10,266 nucleotides of DNA. Source: Verrucomicrobiota bacterium. GTDB taxonomy: Bacteria > Verrucomicrobiota > Verrucomicrobiia > Limisphaerales > JADJPG01. The first letter of the stretch is position 1, and every line of letters starts with the position of its first letter. The DNA lies in assembly GCA_016713365.1 (NCBI GenBank), contig JADJPG010000090.1:1-10266 (forward strand), read 5' to 3'. Below are positions 1 through 8,508 of the stretch, one piece after another. The position numbers and the translations under genes were made by a program. Below the pieces are notes generated by a model that was given only the letters and a program-made list of their open reading frames with translations, was not told the origin of the DNA and did not search any database.

Positions 1-1
1 C

Positions 2-1024
2 GCCGGCTCAGGCGTCAGCCTGCAATTGAACCGCGCCGCGTTCGCCGTGCACGATTCCGACCACAGTTTCGCCTCGCGCGAACTGGTGTATCGATTCCGG
101 CCGCCGCACTTCCGGCTTGTCGGCGAGGTTCCCGGGGCGCGGGAAGGCATGAAGTTGCTCGACGACGGCAAGGCGATCATGGTGCTCGATACGCCGCCCA
201 ACTTCGAGCAATCGCTCCTGCGCGGTGAAGCGACAGCCGTCCAGCTTCAGGTGGATGCGACGCATTCCGTGCTGGGATTTCTGGCGTCGAGCTATGCGGC
301 GCAGATTGTCGGCCAATACGGATTGGAAGCCGGGCTGGCGCGGGAGGGTTTGAGCGCAACGGACATTGCGAATGTGCCCCGGATCGACAGCCGTCATCGC
401 GTCTGGTTCAACCCGAATCAGAACGATGGCTGGTTCATGTCCATTTCGGAACTGCTCACCGTCGTCACGCTGTTTGCCATTCTGCTCCCCGCCGCCGCGA
501 TGGTGCGCGAGAAGGAGCGCGGCACGGTGGAGCAGTTGCTGGTGTCGCCGCTGACGAACTTTCAAATCATGTTCCCCAAGGTCGTCGCGATGACGGCGGT
601 GATTCTTTGCGGCGTCCTTCTCAGCCTTGCTGTGGTGCTGAAGCCGATGTTTCACGTTCCTTTCAAAGGAAGCTTTGTGCTCTTCATCGCCGTGACCACT
701 CTCTACGTTTCCACGACGGCCGGACTGGGACTTTTCGCCGCCACCATCGCCCGCAACCTTGCCCAAGCCGGCATGATGACCATTCTGATCCTTGCGCCGA
801 TGATTTTTCTCTCCGGCGCGTGGACACCGCCTGAAGCCATGCCGTCCTGGCTGCAAATGGGCATGAAGCTTTCCCCGCTCCATTACTACATGGACGCCGC
901 CTTCGGCATCCTGCTGAAAGGGGCGCGGCTGCAAGACCTGTGGCGTTCCATCCTGGGAATCACGGTGCTTGGCAGCATCGTCTTTGGTTTTGGCCTGTGG
1001 CGATTTCGGCGGCAGTTCCGATGA
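2..1024 (+). CDS. ABC-2 type transporter permease, YhhJ/YbhS-like, 5'-truncated
   Basis: This is the inner-membrane permease subunit of an ABC exporter. The frame is open from base 2 to the TGA at 1022-1024, giving 340 visible residues. No convincing start lies inside the window; a TTG at 26 is in frame but sits in the middle of conserved sequence. The visible part begins at the soluble loop after the missing first membrane helix (VHDSDHSFASREL resembles the 'DxDxSxxSR' stretch of this family). Hydrophobic segments follow at about 443-505, 583-642, 673-750, 769-825 and 952-1002. The motif REKERGTVEQLLVSPL after the first of these, and FLSGAWTPPEAMP before the last, are typical of the ABC2_membrane_3/YhhJ group. 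The usual length is about 370-380 residues, so roughly 30-50 are missing. Such permeases normally pair with an ATPase and an HlyD-type adaptor, which would be upstream. The substrate cannot be read from the sequence. The family call is secure; assignment to YhhJ rather than YbhS/YbhR is not. Confidence 0.9.
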   Translation, partial: AGSGVSLQLNRAAFAVHDSDHSFASRELVYRFRPPHFRLVGEVPGAREGMKLLDDGKAIMVLDTPPNFEQSLLRGEATAVQLQVDATHSVLGFLASSYAAQIVGQYGLEAGLAREGLSATDIANVPRIDSRHRVWFNPNQNDGWFMSISELLTVVTLFAILLPAAAMVREKERGTVEQLLVSPLTNFQIMFPKVVAMTAVILCGVLLSLAVVLKPMFHVPFKGSFVLFIAVTTLYVSTTAGLGLFAATIARNLAQAGMMTILILAPMIFLSGAWTPPEAMPSWLQMGMKLSPLHYYMDAAFGILLKGARLQDLWRSILGITVLGSIVFGFGLWRFRRQFR

Positions 1025-1037
1025 AAGCAACTTCCCT

Positions 1038-2960
1038 ATGACAGACCCGTTTTCCAATCGACCGCAGTCAGGAACTCCACCACCCGCGGGGTGGCTGCGC
1101 AAGGCAACGAGCAAATTCGGCCGACACAAGTCAGCGGTGGTCGCGACGCTCGCGATTGCGGGCATCGTCGCGCATCTCGTGATGCGTTACGGCCTCCGCC
1201 TGCCTCCGGAGACTGACCGGATTCCTCTGCTGGCCACCCTGATTCTCGGTGGTCTTCCGATGCTCTATGACCTGCTGCGCAAATTGCTGAAACTGCAATT
1301 CGGGTCCGATCTCCTGGGCGGCATTTCCATCATCACGTCCGTTCTGCTCGGAGAATATCTGGCTGGCTCGCTCATTGTGTTGATGCTCGCGGGTGGCGGG
1401 GCGCTGGAGAGTTATGCGTTGCGCAGTGCCTCATCGGTGCTGGCTGCGCTCGCGAAACGGATGCCGTCCGTCGCTCATCGAAAGCGCGGCATGGAGATGG
1501 TCGATGTCGCGCTGGCGGACATTGCGGTGGGTGACTCGCTGGTCATTCATCCTCACGAGATCTGTCCGGCGGACGGTGTCGTGACCGAGGGCCACGGCGT
1601 GATGGATGAATCCTACCTGACGGGTGAACCGTTCCAGATCACGAAGACTTCCGGTTCCAGCGTGATTTCCGGCGCCATCAATGGCGAATCGGTGCTGACC
1701 ATTCGCACCACCAAGGCCGCCGCGGATTCGCGCTACGCGAAAATCATGGAGGTCATGCGCGAGTCGGAGAGCAAGCGACCTCAGTTGCAGCGACTCGGCG
1801 ATCAACTCGGCGCGATCTACACTCCCGTCGCTCTGCTCGTGGCGGTGCTGGCCTGGGTGATCAGCGGGGAGTCCATCCGGTTCCTCGCCGTGCTGGTCAT
1901 CGCCACGCCGTGCCCGCTGTTGCTGGCGATTCCCATCGCGATCATTGGTTCGATTTCTCTTTGCGTCCGCCGCGCGATCATTGTGAAGAGCCCGGTCGTC
2001 CTGGAGCAAATCGCGGGATGTCGAACCGCGATTTTCGACAAGACGGGGACGCTCACCTATGGCGAACCGAAACTGACGGAGCAGTTGGTTGCGCCGGGCT
2101 TTGACTCAGTGGAAGTGCTCACGTTGGCGGCGAGCCTGGAGCGCTATTCGAAGCATCCGCTGGCGCGCGCCATTCTCGCGGCCGCGACGGAAGCTGGCCT
2201 TCAACTCCCGGAGGCGACCGAAGTCGGTGAACAGCCAGGCCTCGGATTGCGGGGAAAGGTTTCCGGCCGTGAAGTGCAAATCACCAGTCGCAACAAGCTG
2301 ATCGCAGGCAAGATTCCGGGAGCGGAACAACTGCCGGCGCTGGCCGGAGGCCTCGAATGTGTGGTGGTGATGGACCAGCGCTATGCGGCGGCTTTCCGAT
2401 TTCGTGATGCGCCGCGCGCCGAGAGCCGCTCCTTCATCCATCACCTTGGTCCAAGCCACCACTTCGCACGCGTTATGATTATGTCGGGTGATCGGGAGTC
2501 GGAGGTGCGCTATCTCGCCGAGCAGGTGGGTATCACCGAAATTCATGCGGAGCAAAGTCCGGAGCAGAAGCTCGAGCTCGTCCGTGCAGAAACCGTGAAG
2601 TCCAAAACGCTCTACGTCGGCGACGGCATCAATGACGCGCCGGCCATGATGGCTGCGACCGTCGGCATGGCGATCGGCCAGAACAGCGACGTGACGGCGG
2701 AGGCGGCGGGCGTGGTGATCATGGACAATTCGCTCCGGAAGGTGGACGAGTTCATGCACATCAGCCGGCGGATGCGAATCATCGCGCTGCAAAGTGCGGT
2801 GGGCGGCATGGCGCTCAGTGTCATCGGGATGATCTTCGCCGCGACGGGAAACTTGAGTCCGGTCAGCGGTGCGATCGCCCAGGAAGTCATCGACGTGCTG
2901 GCGGTGCTGAATGCCCTGCGCGCGGCGTTTCCACCAAAAGTGCTTTCCGATCTCAGATAG
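1038..2960 (+). CDS. P1B-type heavy-metal translocating ATPase with TPCP motif, no HMA domain
   Basis: This is an ATP-driven metal cation exporter of the inner membrane, 640 residues from ATG 1038. The frame stays open further upstream (TTG 969), but that would overlap the permease. ATG 1038 lies 13 bp after the permease stop, with only a weak purine stretch before it. In order the protein shows: a proline-rich N-terminal tail (1-30); four membrane segments (about 33-49, 62-80, and two in 92-121); an actuator domain with TGEP (195-198); two helices around 257-303, the second carrying the metal-site motif TPCP (T290, C292); the phosphorylated Asp D334 in DKTGTLT; the P1B marker His-Pro (373-374) in the nucleotide domain; GDGIND (528-533); and two C-terminal helices ending in QEVIDVLAVLNALRA. 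All catalytic residues are intact. No CxxC heavy-metal-associated domain and no C-terminal hemerythrin-like extension are present. TPC at this site differs from the CPC of Cu and Zn/Cd pumps, so the metal is uncertain; Ni/Co/Fe or Zn/Cd are candidates. It is probably in an operon with the upstream permease. Confidence 0.93.
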   Translation: MTDPFSNRPQSGTPPPAGWLRKATSKFGRHKSAVVATLAIAGIVAHLVMRYGLRLPPETDRIPLLATLILGGLPMLYDLLRKLLKLQFGSDLLGGISIITSVLLGEYLAGSLIVLMLAGGGALESYALRSASSVLAALAKRMPSVAHRKRGMEMVDVALADIAVGDSLVIHPHEICPADGVVTEGHGVMDESYLTGEPFQITKTSGSSVISGAINGESVLTIRTTKAAADSRYAKIMEVMRESESKRPQLQRLGDQLGAIYTPVALLVAVLAWVISGESIRFLAVLVIATPCPLLLAIPIAIIGSISLCVRRAIIVKSPVVLEQIAGCRTAIFDKTGTLTYGEPKLTEQLVAPGFDSVEVLTLAASLERYSKHPLARAILAAATEAGLQLPEATEVGEQPGLGLRGKVSGREVQITSRNKLIAGKIPGAEQLPALAGGLECVVVMDQRYAAAFRFRDAPRAESRSFIHHLGPSHHFARVMIMSGDRESEVRYLAEQVGITEIHAEQSPEQKLELVRAETVKSKTLYVGDGINDAPAMMAATVGMAIGQNSDVTAEAAGVVIMDNSLRKVDEFMHISRRMRIIALQSAVGGMALSVIGMIFAATGNLSPVSGAIAQEVIDVLAVLNALRAAFPPKVLSDLR

Positions 2961-3038
2961 GAGTCTTTCGAGGCGAACACGCCAGACCGATCAGATCCGA
3001 TTCCAAATTAGATTCGCAGTAGGCAGCCGCTAGCACCT
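2961..3038. other. Convergent intergenic spacer
   Basis: This 78 bp spacer separates the stop of the + strand ATPase from the stop of the - strand glucan synthase. I looked for a GC-rich hairpin followed by a T-run on either strand and found none. The only palindrome nearby is the 8 bp CGGATCCG at 3042-3049, just inside the end of the glucan synthase gene, which is too short to act as a terminator on its own. No open reading frame of note lies here. Confidence 0.7.
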
Positions 3039-6000
3039 TCACGGATCCGGGTCCAGGCGATCTGCGTTTGGGATTGTATGGCCAATGACAGGTCTCGCGA
3101 CTCGCAGTTCGACAATGTGTTCACGGTGGTCGTCGACGAGTGGAAGCGTTTCTCCGGGAAGTTCATTGCCGTCGAGGATGAGCTGGGTGGAGTCGGTGTC
3201 CACGGTGTCCCGCTGAACAATCGTGATGTGATAGACGGTCTGCCGAAAGCGGTAGTGGATCTTGTAGCTTGTCCACTTCTTTGGCAGGCGGGGAATCAAA
3301 CGAAGACGATCGCCTTCCCGGTGAACACCGAGCAACGTCTCGATGAGCAGCCGATACATCCAGCCGGCAGAGCCGGTGTACCAAGTCCAGCCGCCCCGGC
3401 CGGTGTGAGGCGCGACCGCATAGACATCTGCCGCGACCACATAAGGCTCCACCTTGTAGGTGGCAATCTGCTTGGGTGTTCCGCCGTGGTGGACGGGATT
3501 GAGCAGCCCGAACAGTTCCCACGCCCGATCGTTTTCTCCCATGAGGGCGAAAGCCATCGCGGTCCAGATGGCGCCGTGGGTGTATTGACCGCCATTCTCG
3601 CGGACGCCCGGAATGTAGCCTTTGATGTAACCGGGGTTGAGCGCGGATTTGTCGAAGGGCGGATCGAACAACTGGATCAGTTTCGCGTTCCGGCGGACCA
3701 GTCGCCGGTCCACGGCGTTCATCGCCTGACGGGAACGCTCGGGAGCGCCCGCCCCGCTGATCACGGACCAGCTCTGTGGCAGCGAATCAATCTGGCACTC
3801 CGGATTCGATTGAGAGCCGAGCGGCTCGCCGTTGTCGAAGTAGGCGCGGCGATACCATTCGCCATCCCAGGCGTGAAGCTCGATGTTCTCCTGCAGCTGA
3901 CGCGCTTGCGTGATGCAGCGGTCGGCAAAGGCGACATCCTGACGCGAGCGCGCAAGTTCGGAGAACTGAGTCAGCACGTCATACAAAAGGAAGGCGAGCC
4001 AGACGCTTTCGCCGCGGCCTTCCTTGCCCACCATGTTCATGCCATCGTTCCAATCGCCGCAGCCGATCAACGGCAGCCCGTGTTCGCCGAACTTCAGTCC
4101 ATGCTCGATGGCACGCACACAGTGCTGGTAGAGCGTCGCCGTTTCCTCGGAGCGATTCGGCAAGTCATAGTAAGCCTCCTCTTCGGGCTTGACCGGTCGG
4201 GCGTCGAGGAAAGGAACGATCTCGTCGAGCACGCCGGTATCCGCCACACACGCGACGTAGCGGCAGGTCACGTAAGGCAGCCACAGATAGTCGTCGGAGA
4301 AGTGCGTGCGCACGCCGCGGCCGGCCGGCGGATGCCACCAATGCTGCACGTCGCCCTCACGGAACTGGCGCGAGGCGGCGCGGAGCAACTGCCCGCGGGT
4401 GAGCGCCGGTTCCGCGTGGACCAACGCCATCACGTCCTGCAGCTGATCGCGGAATCCGTAGGCGCCACCAGATTGATAGAATCCAGTTCGGCCCCACACA
4501 CGGCAGCTCAAGGTCTGATACAACAGCCAACCATTAGCCATCACGTTCACGGCGGGATCGGGGGTATCCACGTTCACGGCACCGAGGGTCCGGTTCCAAT
4601 ATTCCCAGACGCCTTCCAGCGCCACGCGGCTGGCGCCTTCACCTCGGAAACGACGGATCAAATGCTGCACTTCCGGCGCGCTGCGTCCGACCCCGAGGCG
4701 GAAGCTCGTTTCGCGTTCCTCGCCATCGTGCAAGTTGAAGCTGACCTGCATCGCACCGCAGGGATCGAGTCCCGCGCCGACCTTGCCGGACAAGCGCGTG
4801 CGTTTCATCGCCGACGGGTGCGCCAGGCTGCTGTTGCGGCCGATGAACTCCTTCCGATCGCCGGTGAGTGTGCGCGTGACATCATTCACGTCAATGAACG
4901 CGATGCGTTCCGGGAACTCGGTGTTGTAGTGGTTGCGGGCCAGCAGCGCGCCGGTCTTGAGGTCCACTTCGGTTTGCACATGGAGCAGGCTCTTGTGCCG
5001 CAGGTCGCCCAACACCCATTCCCAGTAGCCTGTGACCGACAGGCGACGCGGTCGCCCCGATACATTGCGTAGCTTCAGCACCGTGAACTTCACCGGTGCA
5101 TCCATCGCCACGTAGACCCACAGCTCGGAGGCGATCCCGTGTTCGGTGTGCTCGAATACGGTGTAGCCGAAACCATGGCGAATGACATACGGCGTCTCGC
5201 CTCGCGCCGGCAGCGGCGTGGGCGACCAGAACTCTCCGGTCTGCTCGTCTCGGATGTAGAACGCCTCGCCTGTGGTGTCCTGGACGGGATCGTTGCTCCA
5301 CGGGGTCAGACGGAACTCGTGGGCGTTCTCAACCCAGGTGTAGGCGGCGCCGCTCTCGGAGAGCAACGTTCCGAAATACGGGTTGGCGATCACATTGACC
5401 CACGGTGCCGGCGTCATCTGGCCGGGCTGAAGCGTGATGACGTATTCGTGGCCGTCCCGGGTGAAGCCGCCAAAGCCGTTCTTAAAGATCAACTCTCGCG
5501 GAGGGAGCGGCACGGGCACGTCTTCTGACTCCGAACGCGTGATCCTCAGTGCCGGCACCGGCAGCTCCAGGACACTGCGATGTTCAAGCTGCTCCGCTAG
5601 TGTTCCCTTCTCGTCATCGAGAACGATGCGTGCGGCGGATTGCAGCAGCACTCGGTCATCGTTCGGGATTTGTTCAAGACGCCGGACGAAGATGCCACCC
5701 GGTTTGTCGAGTAGTTGCGCTTCAATTCCCGACGAGATCAGGCTGGTGATCTGGTCGTGCAGTGACTGGCGGTAAACCGAGACTTCCTCGTTCACGATCA
5801 CGAGCTCGACGGTCAGTCCCTTCATGCGCCAATACGAGTGAGCGCGGATCAGGTGACGGACGAGTTCGATTTTTTCCGCGTCGCTGATGCGGACGAGAAC
5901 GATGGGCGAATCGCCTGAAATGCCGTAGCTCCAGAGACCGCTCTGGCCCCGGCGGTTGTTGCGCAGCAGGCCAGGGGCGGCGCGTCGGGCGGGGTCGGCG

Positions 6001-8123
6001 TAGATCAGTGCGCTGGCGAGGCGTCCGTAAAGCTGAGCGTCCATCTCCGTGGCATTGAGGTGGCGGAGCGTCACCTGACTGTGGGTCCAGGCAAGGTCAA
6101 AGGCGCGGTCAGCCATGCGGGAACTTTGGTACTTCTCGACCAGCGCCAGCGCCGCCTCGCGGTTCTCCGTCACTCCGAGAACGAGGTCAATGATCGCCGT
6201 CTCGTTCGGCGCCAGCGTGACCGAGCGCCGCAGGGAGATGATAGGATCAAGGACGGAGCCGACGGTGTTGGACAGCGGAGAGATGCTTTTCAGCGCGGCG
6301 GGATTTGAGAGGTTTCCACCGCGTCCCATGAATCTGGCGCGATCGGTTTCACACGAGACGGTGCCCAGCTCACCGCCCTGACCGACCATAAGATGCAGCA
6401 GCCACGGCGGTTTCTCTTCCGCTGAGCGAGCACGGCGCGTGCAGAGAATGGCGGAGGACTTTCGCGCGAATTCCGTTTGGACAAACAGGTTGCTGAAGGC
6501 CGGATGTGCCGTGTCTGCGTCGGGCTTCGCGAGCACCACCTCGGCGTAACTGGTCAATTCGATGACGCGTGTCACGGCGGAACGATTCGTGATCGTGATA
6601 CGCCGCAGTTCCACGTCGTCCTCCGGCGAGACGCTGATCTCGGTGTGGATCTCGAGTCCGCTGTGACGCTGCCGGAACTCCGCGCGCGCCTGGGTGAAGA
6701 TGGCTTCGTAGCCCTTGGTCGAGCGCAGCGTCGGCTGGTAGGCGGTGGACCAGAACTCTCCGGTCGCCGCATCGCGCAGATAAACAAATGTTCCCCAGCA
6801 ATCGCGCGTCGCATCCTCGCGCCAGCGGGTGACGGCGAGTTCGCGCCATCGACTGTAGCCGCCGCCCGCGCTGCTGATGGCGACGTGATAGCGGCCGTTG
6901 GACAACAGGTGAACCTCCGGGGCCGGCGACTTCGGATCGGTGGCGACTCGCATCACCGCTTCGCCGCCGGCGGAGAAGGTTCGTGATTCCTCCATCTTGA
7001 GATCCTCGGAGAGCACGCTGGCGGCGGCCTTGGGGGCACGCTCCTGCAATAGCAGGTCCGCCGCCTTTAGCAACGGGCAGGCCATGAAACGCCGCTGCAT
7101 GGGGTAGTCGTGCAGGAGATTGACGACGGACAACAAGGTCATCCCTTGATGATGCGCCATGAACGAGTGGATCGTGGCGCTCGATTCGTCGGGCGGCAGG
7201 CGCGCCGGAGTGTAGTCGACGGCCTCGTAGAAGCCGTAGGCGCCCTCGCGTCCGTCGTCCGCCAATCGCTGCAAGTTTCTGCACGCTTCCGCTGGCGACA
7301 CCATCAACGCCATCGCCGTCGCGTACGGAGCGATCACCAGGTCGTCCGCAAGTCCGCGTTTCAAGCCCAGCCCCGGGACACCGAAGGCGCGGTACTGGTA
7401 GTTGAGGTGAATGTCAGTGCGGTTGTAGCCGGACTCGGAAATGCCCCACGGCACGCCGCGCAGTTCGCCATACTCGATCTGTTGCTGGACCGCCGCCCGG
7501 CAGGTGTGATCGAGCAGAGTGTTGTCATAGTTGGGCATGACTAGCAGCGGCATCAGGTATTCGAACATCGAACCGCTCCACGAAACGAGGATTGGCTCGC
7601 TCCGCGAGGCGATGAGCAGGCGGCCGAGGGAGAACCAATGGTCCTGCGGCACCTGACCCAGGGCGATGGCGACGTAGCTGCAGAGGCGCGCTTCGGACGC
7701 GAGCAGATCGTAGAAGCTCGCGTCACACCGGCGCTCCGTGACGTTGCAACCGATGGAAAAAAGATCTCTCGCCGGGTCGAACAGAAACGTGAAGTCCATC
7801 GCGGCAGCCAGGTCGTGGCATTGCGTGGCGATGGATTCCAAGGCGTGCAGTCGTTGACGGGCGTGGTCGCTGCCTTCACGCAGAGCGCGGACGAATTCAG
7901 ACTCGCCAGCGCTGTCGTCCGCCGACGCGCTGAATGAGTGGTTCCACATGGCGACTTCGCGAAGGGTAGGGAAGTGGTCGGACTGGGTGAATCGCTCGTC
8001 GGGCGTGTTTGCCATTGAAGTTGGAGAACCTCGAGAGATTGCTGATTTGGCCATCAGCCACGGTGCGATGAACCGGAGTTCCTCCCGCTGCTCTTCGCAA
8101 GTCCGCTTGAGAGTTTGACTCAA
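3039..8123 (-). CDS. ndvB: ndvB-like piece 4: cyclisation domain plus two GH94 modules and GH94 phosphorylase domain
   Basis: This is a long uninterrupted frame of 1,694 residues from a TTG at 8123 to the TGA at 3041-3039. Numbering from that TTG, the opening TLKRTCEEQREELRFIAPWL is the usual linker before the periplasmic half. Residues about 60-345 form the glycoamylase-like domain (PF10091 type, related to the GH189 cyclisation domain), with WGISES at 226-231 and HHQGMTLL near 322. Two similar beta-sandwich modules of the Glyco_transf_36/GH94 N-terminal type follow, about 410-690 and 910-1190, each with a TGEFWS motif (Trp458 and Trp966). The GH94 catalytic barrel takes up the rest, with the general acid D1360 in GDWNDGMN, GGQYTHGA (His1516), and GGWTWYTGSAGW. 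In characterised Cgs enzymes the GH94 part trims glucan length by phosphorolysis and the upstream domain closes the ring. The TTG is probably not a real start, because it overlaps the piece 3 stop as TTGA and a one-base repair fuses the two. Confidence 0.93.
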   Translation of the reverse strand: MSQTLKRTCEEQREELRFIAPWLMAKSAISRGSPTSMANTPDERFTQSDHFPTLREVAMWNHSFSASADDSAGESEFVRALREGSDHARQRLHALESIATQCHDLAAAMDFTFLFDPARDLFSIGCNVTERRCDASFYDLLASEARLCSYVAIALGQVPQDHWFSLGRLLIASRSEPILVSWSGSMFEYLMPLLVMPNYDNTLLDHTCRAAVQQQIEYGELRGVPWGISESGYNRTDIHLNYQYRAFGVPGLGLKRGLADDLVIAPYATAMALMVSPAEACRNLQRLADDGREGAYGFYEAVDYTPARLPPDESSATIHSFMAHHQGMTLLSVVNLLHDYPMQRRFMACPLLKAADLLLQERAPKAAASVLSEDLKMEESRTFSAGGEAVMRVATDPKSPAPEVHLLSNGRYHVAISSAGGGYSRWRELAVTRWREDATRDCWGTFVYLRDAATGEFWSTAYQPTLRSTKGYEAIFTQARAEFRQRHSGLEIHTEISVSPEDDVELRRITITNRSAVTRVIELTSYAEVVLAKPDADTAHPAFSNLFVQTEFARKSSAILCTRRARSAEEKPPWLLHLMVGQGGELGTVSCETDRARFMGRGGNLSNPAALKSISPLSNTVGSVLDPIISLRRSVTLAPNETAIIDLVLGVTENREAALALVEKYQSSRMADRAFDLAWTHSQVTLRHLNATEMDAQLYGRLASALIYADPARRAAPGLLRNNRRGQSGLWSYGISGDSPIVLVRISDAEKIELVRHLIRAHSYWRMKGLTVELVIVNEEVSVYRQSLHDQITSLISSGIEAQLLDKPGGIFVRRLEQIPNDDRVLLQSAARIVLDDEKGTLAEQLEHRSVLELPVPALRITRSESEDVPVPLPPRELIFKNGFGGFTRDGHEYVITLQPGQMTPAPWVNVIANPYFGTLLSESGAAYTWVENAHEFRLTPWSNDPVQDTTGEAFYIRDEQTGEFWSPTPLPARGETPYVIRHGFGYTVFEHTEHGIASELWVYVAMDAPVKFTVLKLRNVSGRPRRLSVTGYWEWVLGDLRHKSLLHVQTEVDLKTGALLARNHYNTEFPERIAFIDVNDVTRTLTGDRKEFIGRNSSLAHPSAMKRTRLSGKVGAGLDPCGAMQVSFNLHDGEERETSFRLGVGRSAPEVQHLIRRFRGEGASRVALEGVWEYWNRTLGAVNVDTPDPAVNVMANGWLLYQTLSCRVWGRTGFYQSGGAYGFRDQLQDVMALVHAEPALTRGQLLRAASRQFREGDVQHWWHPPAGRGVRTHFSDDYLWLPYVTCRYVACVADTGVLDEIVPFLDARPVKPEEEAYYDLPNRSEETATLYQHCVRAIEHGLKFGEHGLPLIGCGDWNDGMNMVGKEGRGESVWLAFLLYDVLTQFSELARSRQDVAFADRCITQARQLQENIELHAWDGEWYRRAYFDNGEPLGSQSNPECQIDSLPQSWSVISGAGAPERSRQAMNAVDRRLVRRNAKLIQLFDPPFDKSALNPGYIKGYIPGVRENGGQYTHGAIWTAMAFALMGENDRAWELFGLLNPVHHGGTPKQIATYKVEPYVVAADVYAVAPHTGRGGWTWYTGSAGWMYRLLIETLLGVHREGDRLRLIPRLPKKWTSYKIHYRFRQTVYHITIVQRDTVDTDSTQLILDGNELPGETLPLVDDHREHIVELRVARPVIGHTIPNADRLDPDP

Positions 8124-8508
8124 TCCTTCAGTTCTTCCTCCCGGTTCGCCAACGAAGCGGCGAGCTGGTTGGCGAGCCGCGTCGCCCGCTCCAAAATGTC
8201 ATTCGCCGCGCGCAGAGTTGAAGGCTCCTTTTCCAACTCGGCGGCGAGCTGGGTCAGAATCGCGTTGTCGCCTGCAAGAGATTTCACGACTGCCACGGTG
8301 TCGCGCAGTCCGGCCAGGGACTGAGAAGTAAGAATTCTTTCATCGGTTACTTCACGAAGTCCGGAGCCGAGCGTCAGCAAGTGTCCCGCGAGATTGCCGC
8401 TGTCGACGCTGGAGACGTAGAGCGGGAGGAGTGGTTGGAGCGTGCGCGTCTCATACCAGTTGTAGAAGTGACCGCGATGCCGTTCGAGTCGCTGCATCGT
8501 GGCGAGGG
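8120..8508 (-). CDS. ndvB: ndvB-like piece 3: linker region
   Basis: This is a short third-frame piece reading TLATMQRLERHRGHFYNWYE and continuing through LLPLYVSSVDSGNLAGHLL, all strongly conserved family sequence. A helical region of about 90 residues follows, rich in Glu, Leu and Ala, and ends REEELKD before the TGA at 8122-8120. An ATG at 8497 exists, but it lies inside conserved sequence and is not a credible gene start. The piece joins the membrane part to the cyclisation domain. The expected continuation of the protein starts immediately, in another frame, at 8123. Confidence 0.85.

Noticed and set aside
969..1037. Upstream TTG start (969) for the P-type ATPase
   Set aside because: It would add 23 residues by overlapping the permease C-terminus. 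The ATG at 1038 is better placed and gives a normal family length.
8..1165. 385-codon open frame on the - strand across the permease and ATPase start
   Set aside because: The translation is extremely rich in Arg, His, Gln and Gly, has no domain signature, and crosses two well-supported + strand genes. It is a frame shadow.
1431..2792. Two - strand frames (1431-2009 and 2106-2792) opposite the P-type ATPase
   Set aside because: Both are His/Arg/Asp-rich antisense readings of conserved ATPase motifs such as DKTGT and GDGIND, without features of their own.
2961..3050. Possible bidirectional terminator between the convergent genes
   Set aside because: Only short GATC-type palindromes and the 8 bp CGGATCCG are present. 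There is no extended stem and no T-run on either strand.
3078..5072. 664-codon open frame on the + strand opposite the GH94 domain
   Set aside because: It mirrors a gene whose - strand product has clear catalytic motifs. Its own translation is low in complexity, rich in His/Arg/Ala/Val, and shows no recognisable domain. Long antisense frames are common in GC-rich coding DNA.
6370..7284. 304-codon - strand frame inside the glucan synthase
   Set aside because: It is an alternative frame of the same strand within the GH94/cyclisation region. Its Arg-rich translation has no family match, while the overlapping 1,694-residue frame is clearly coding.
8120..8123. Programmed frameshift or designed gene split at TTGA
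   Set aside because: No slippery heptamer is evident, and two further breaks of the same kind lie upstream in conserved sequence, so a programmed mechanism at this site would not give a working protein.
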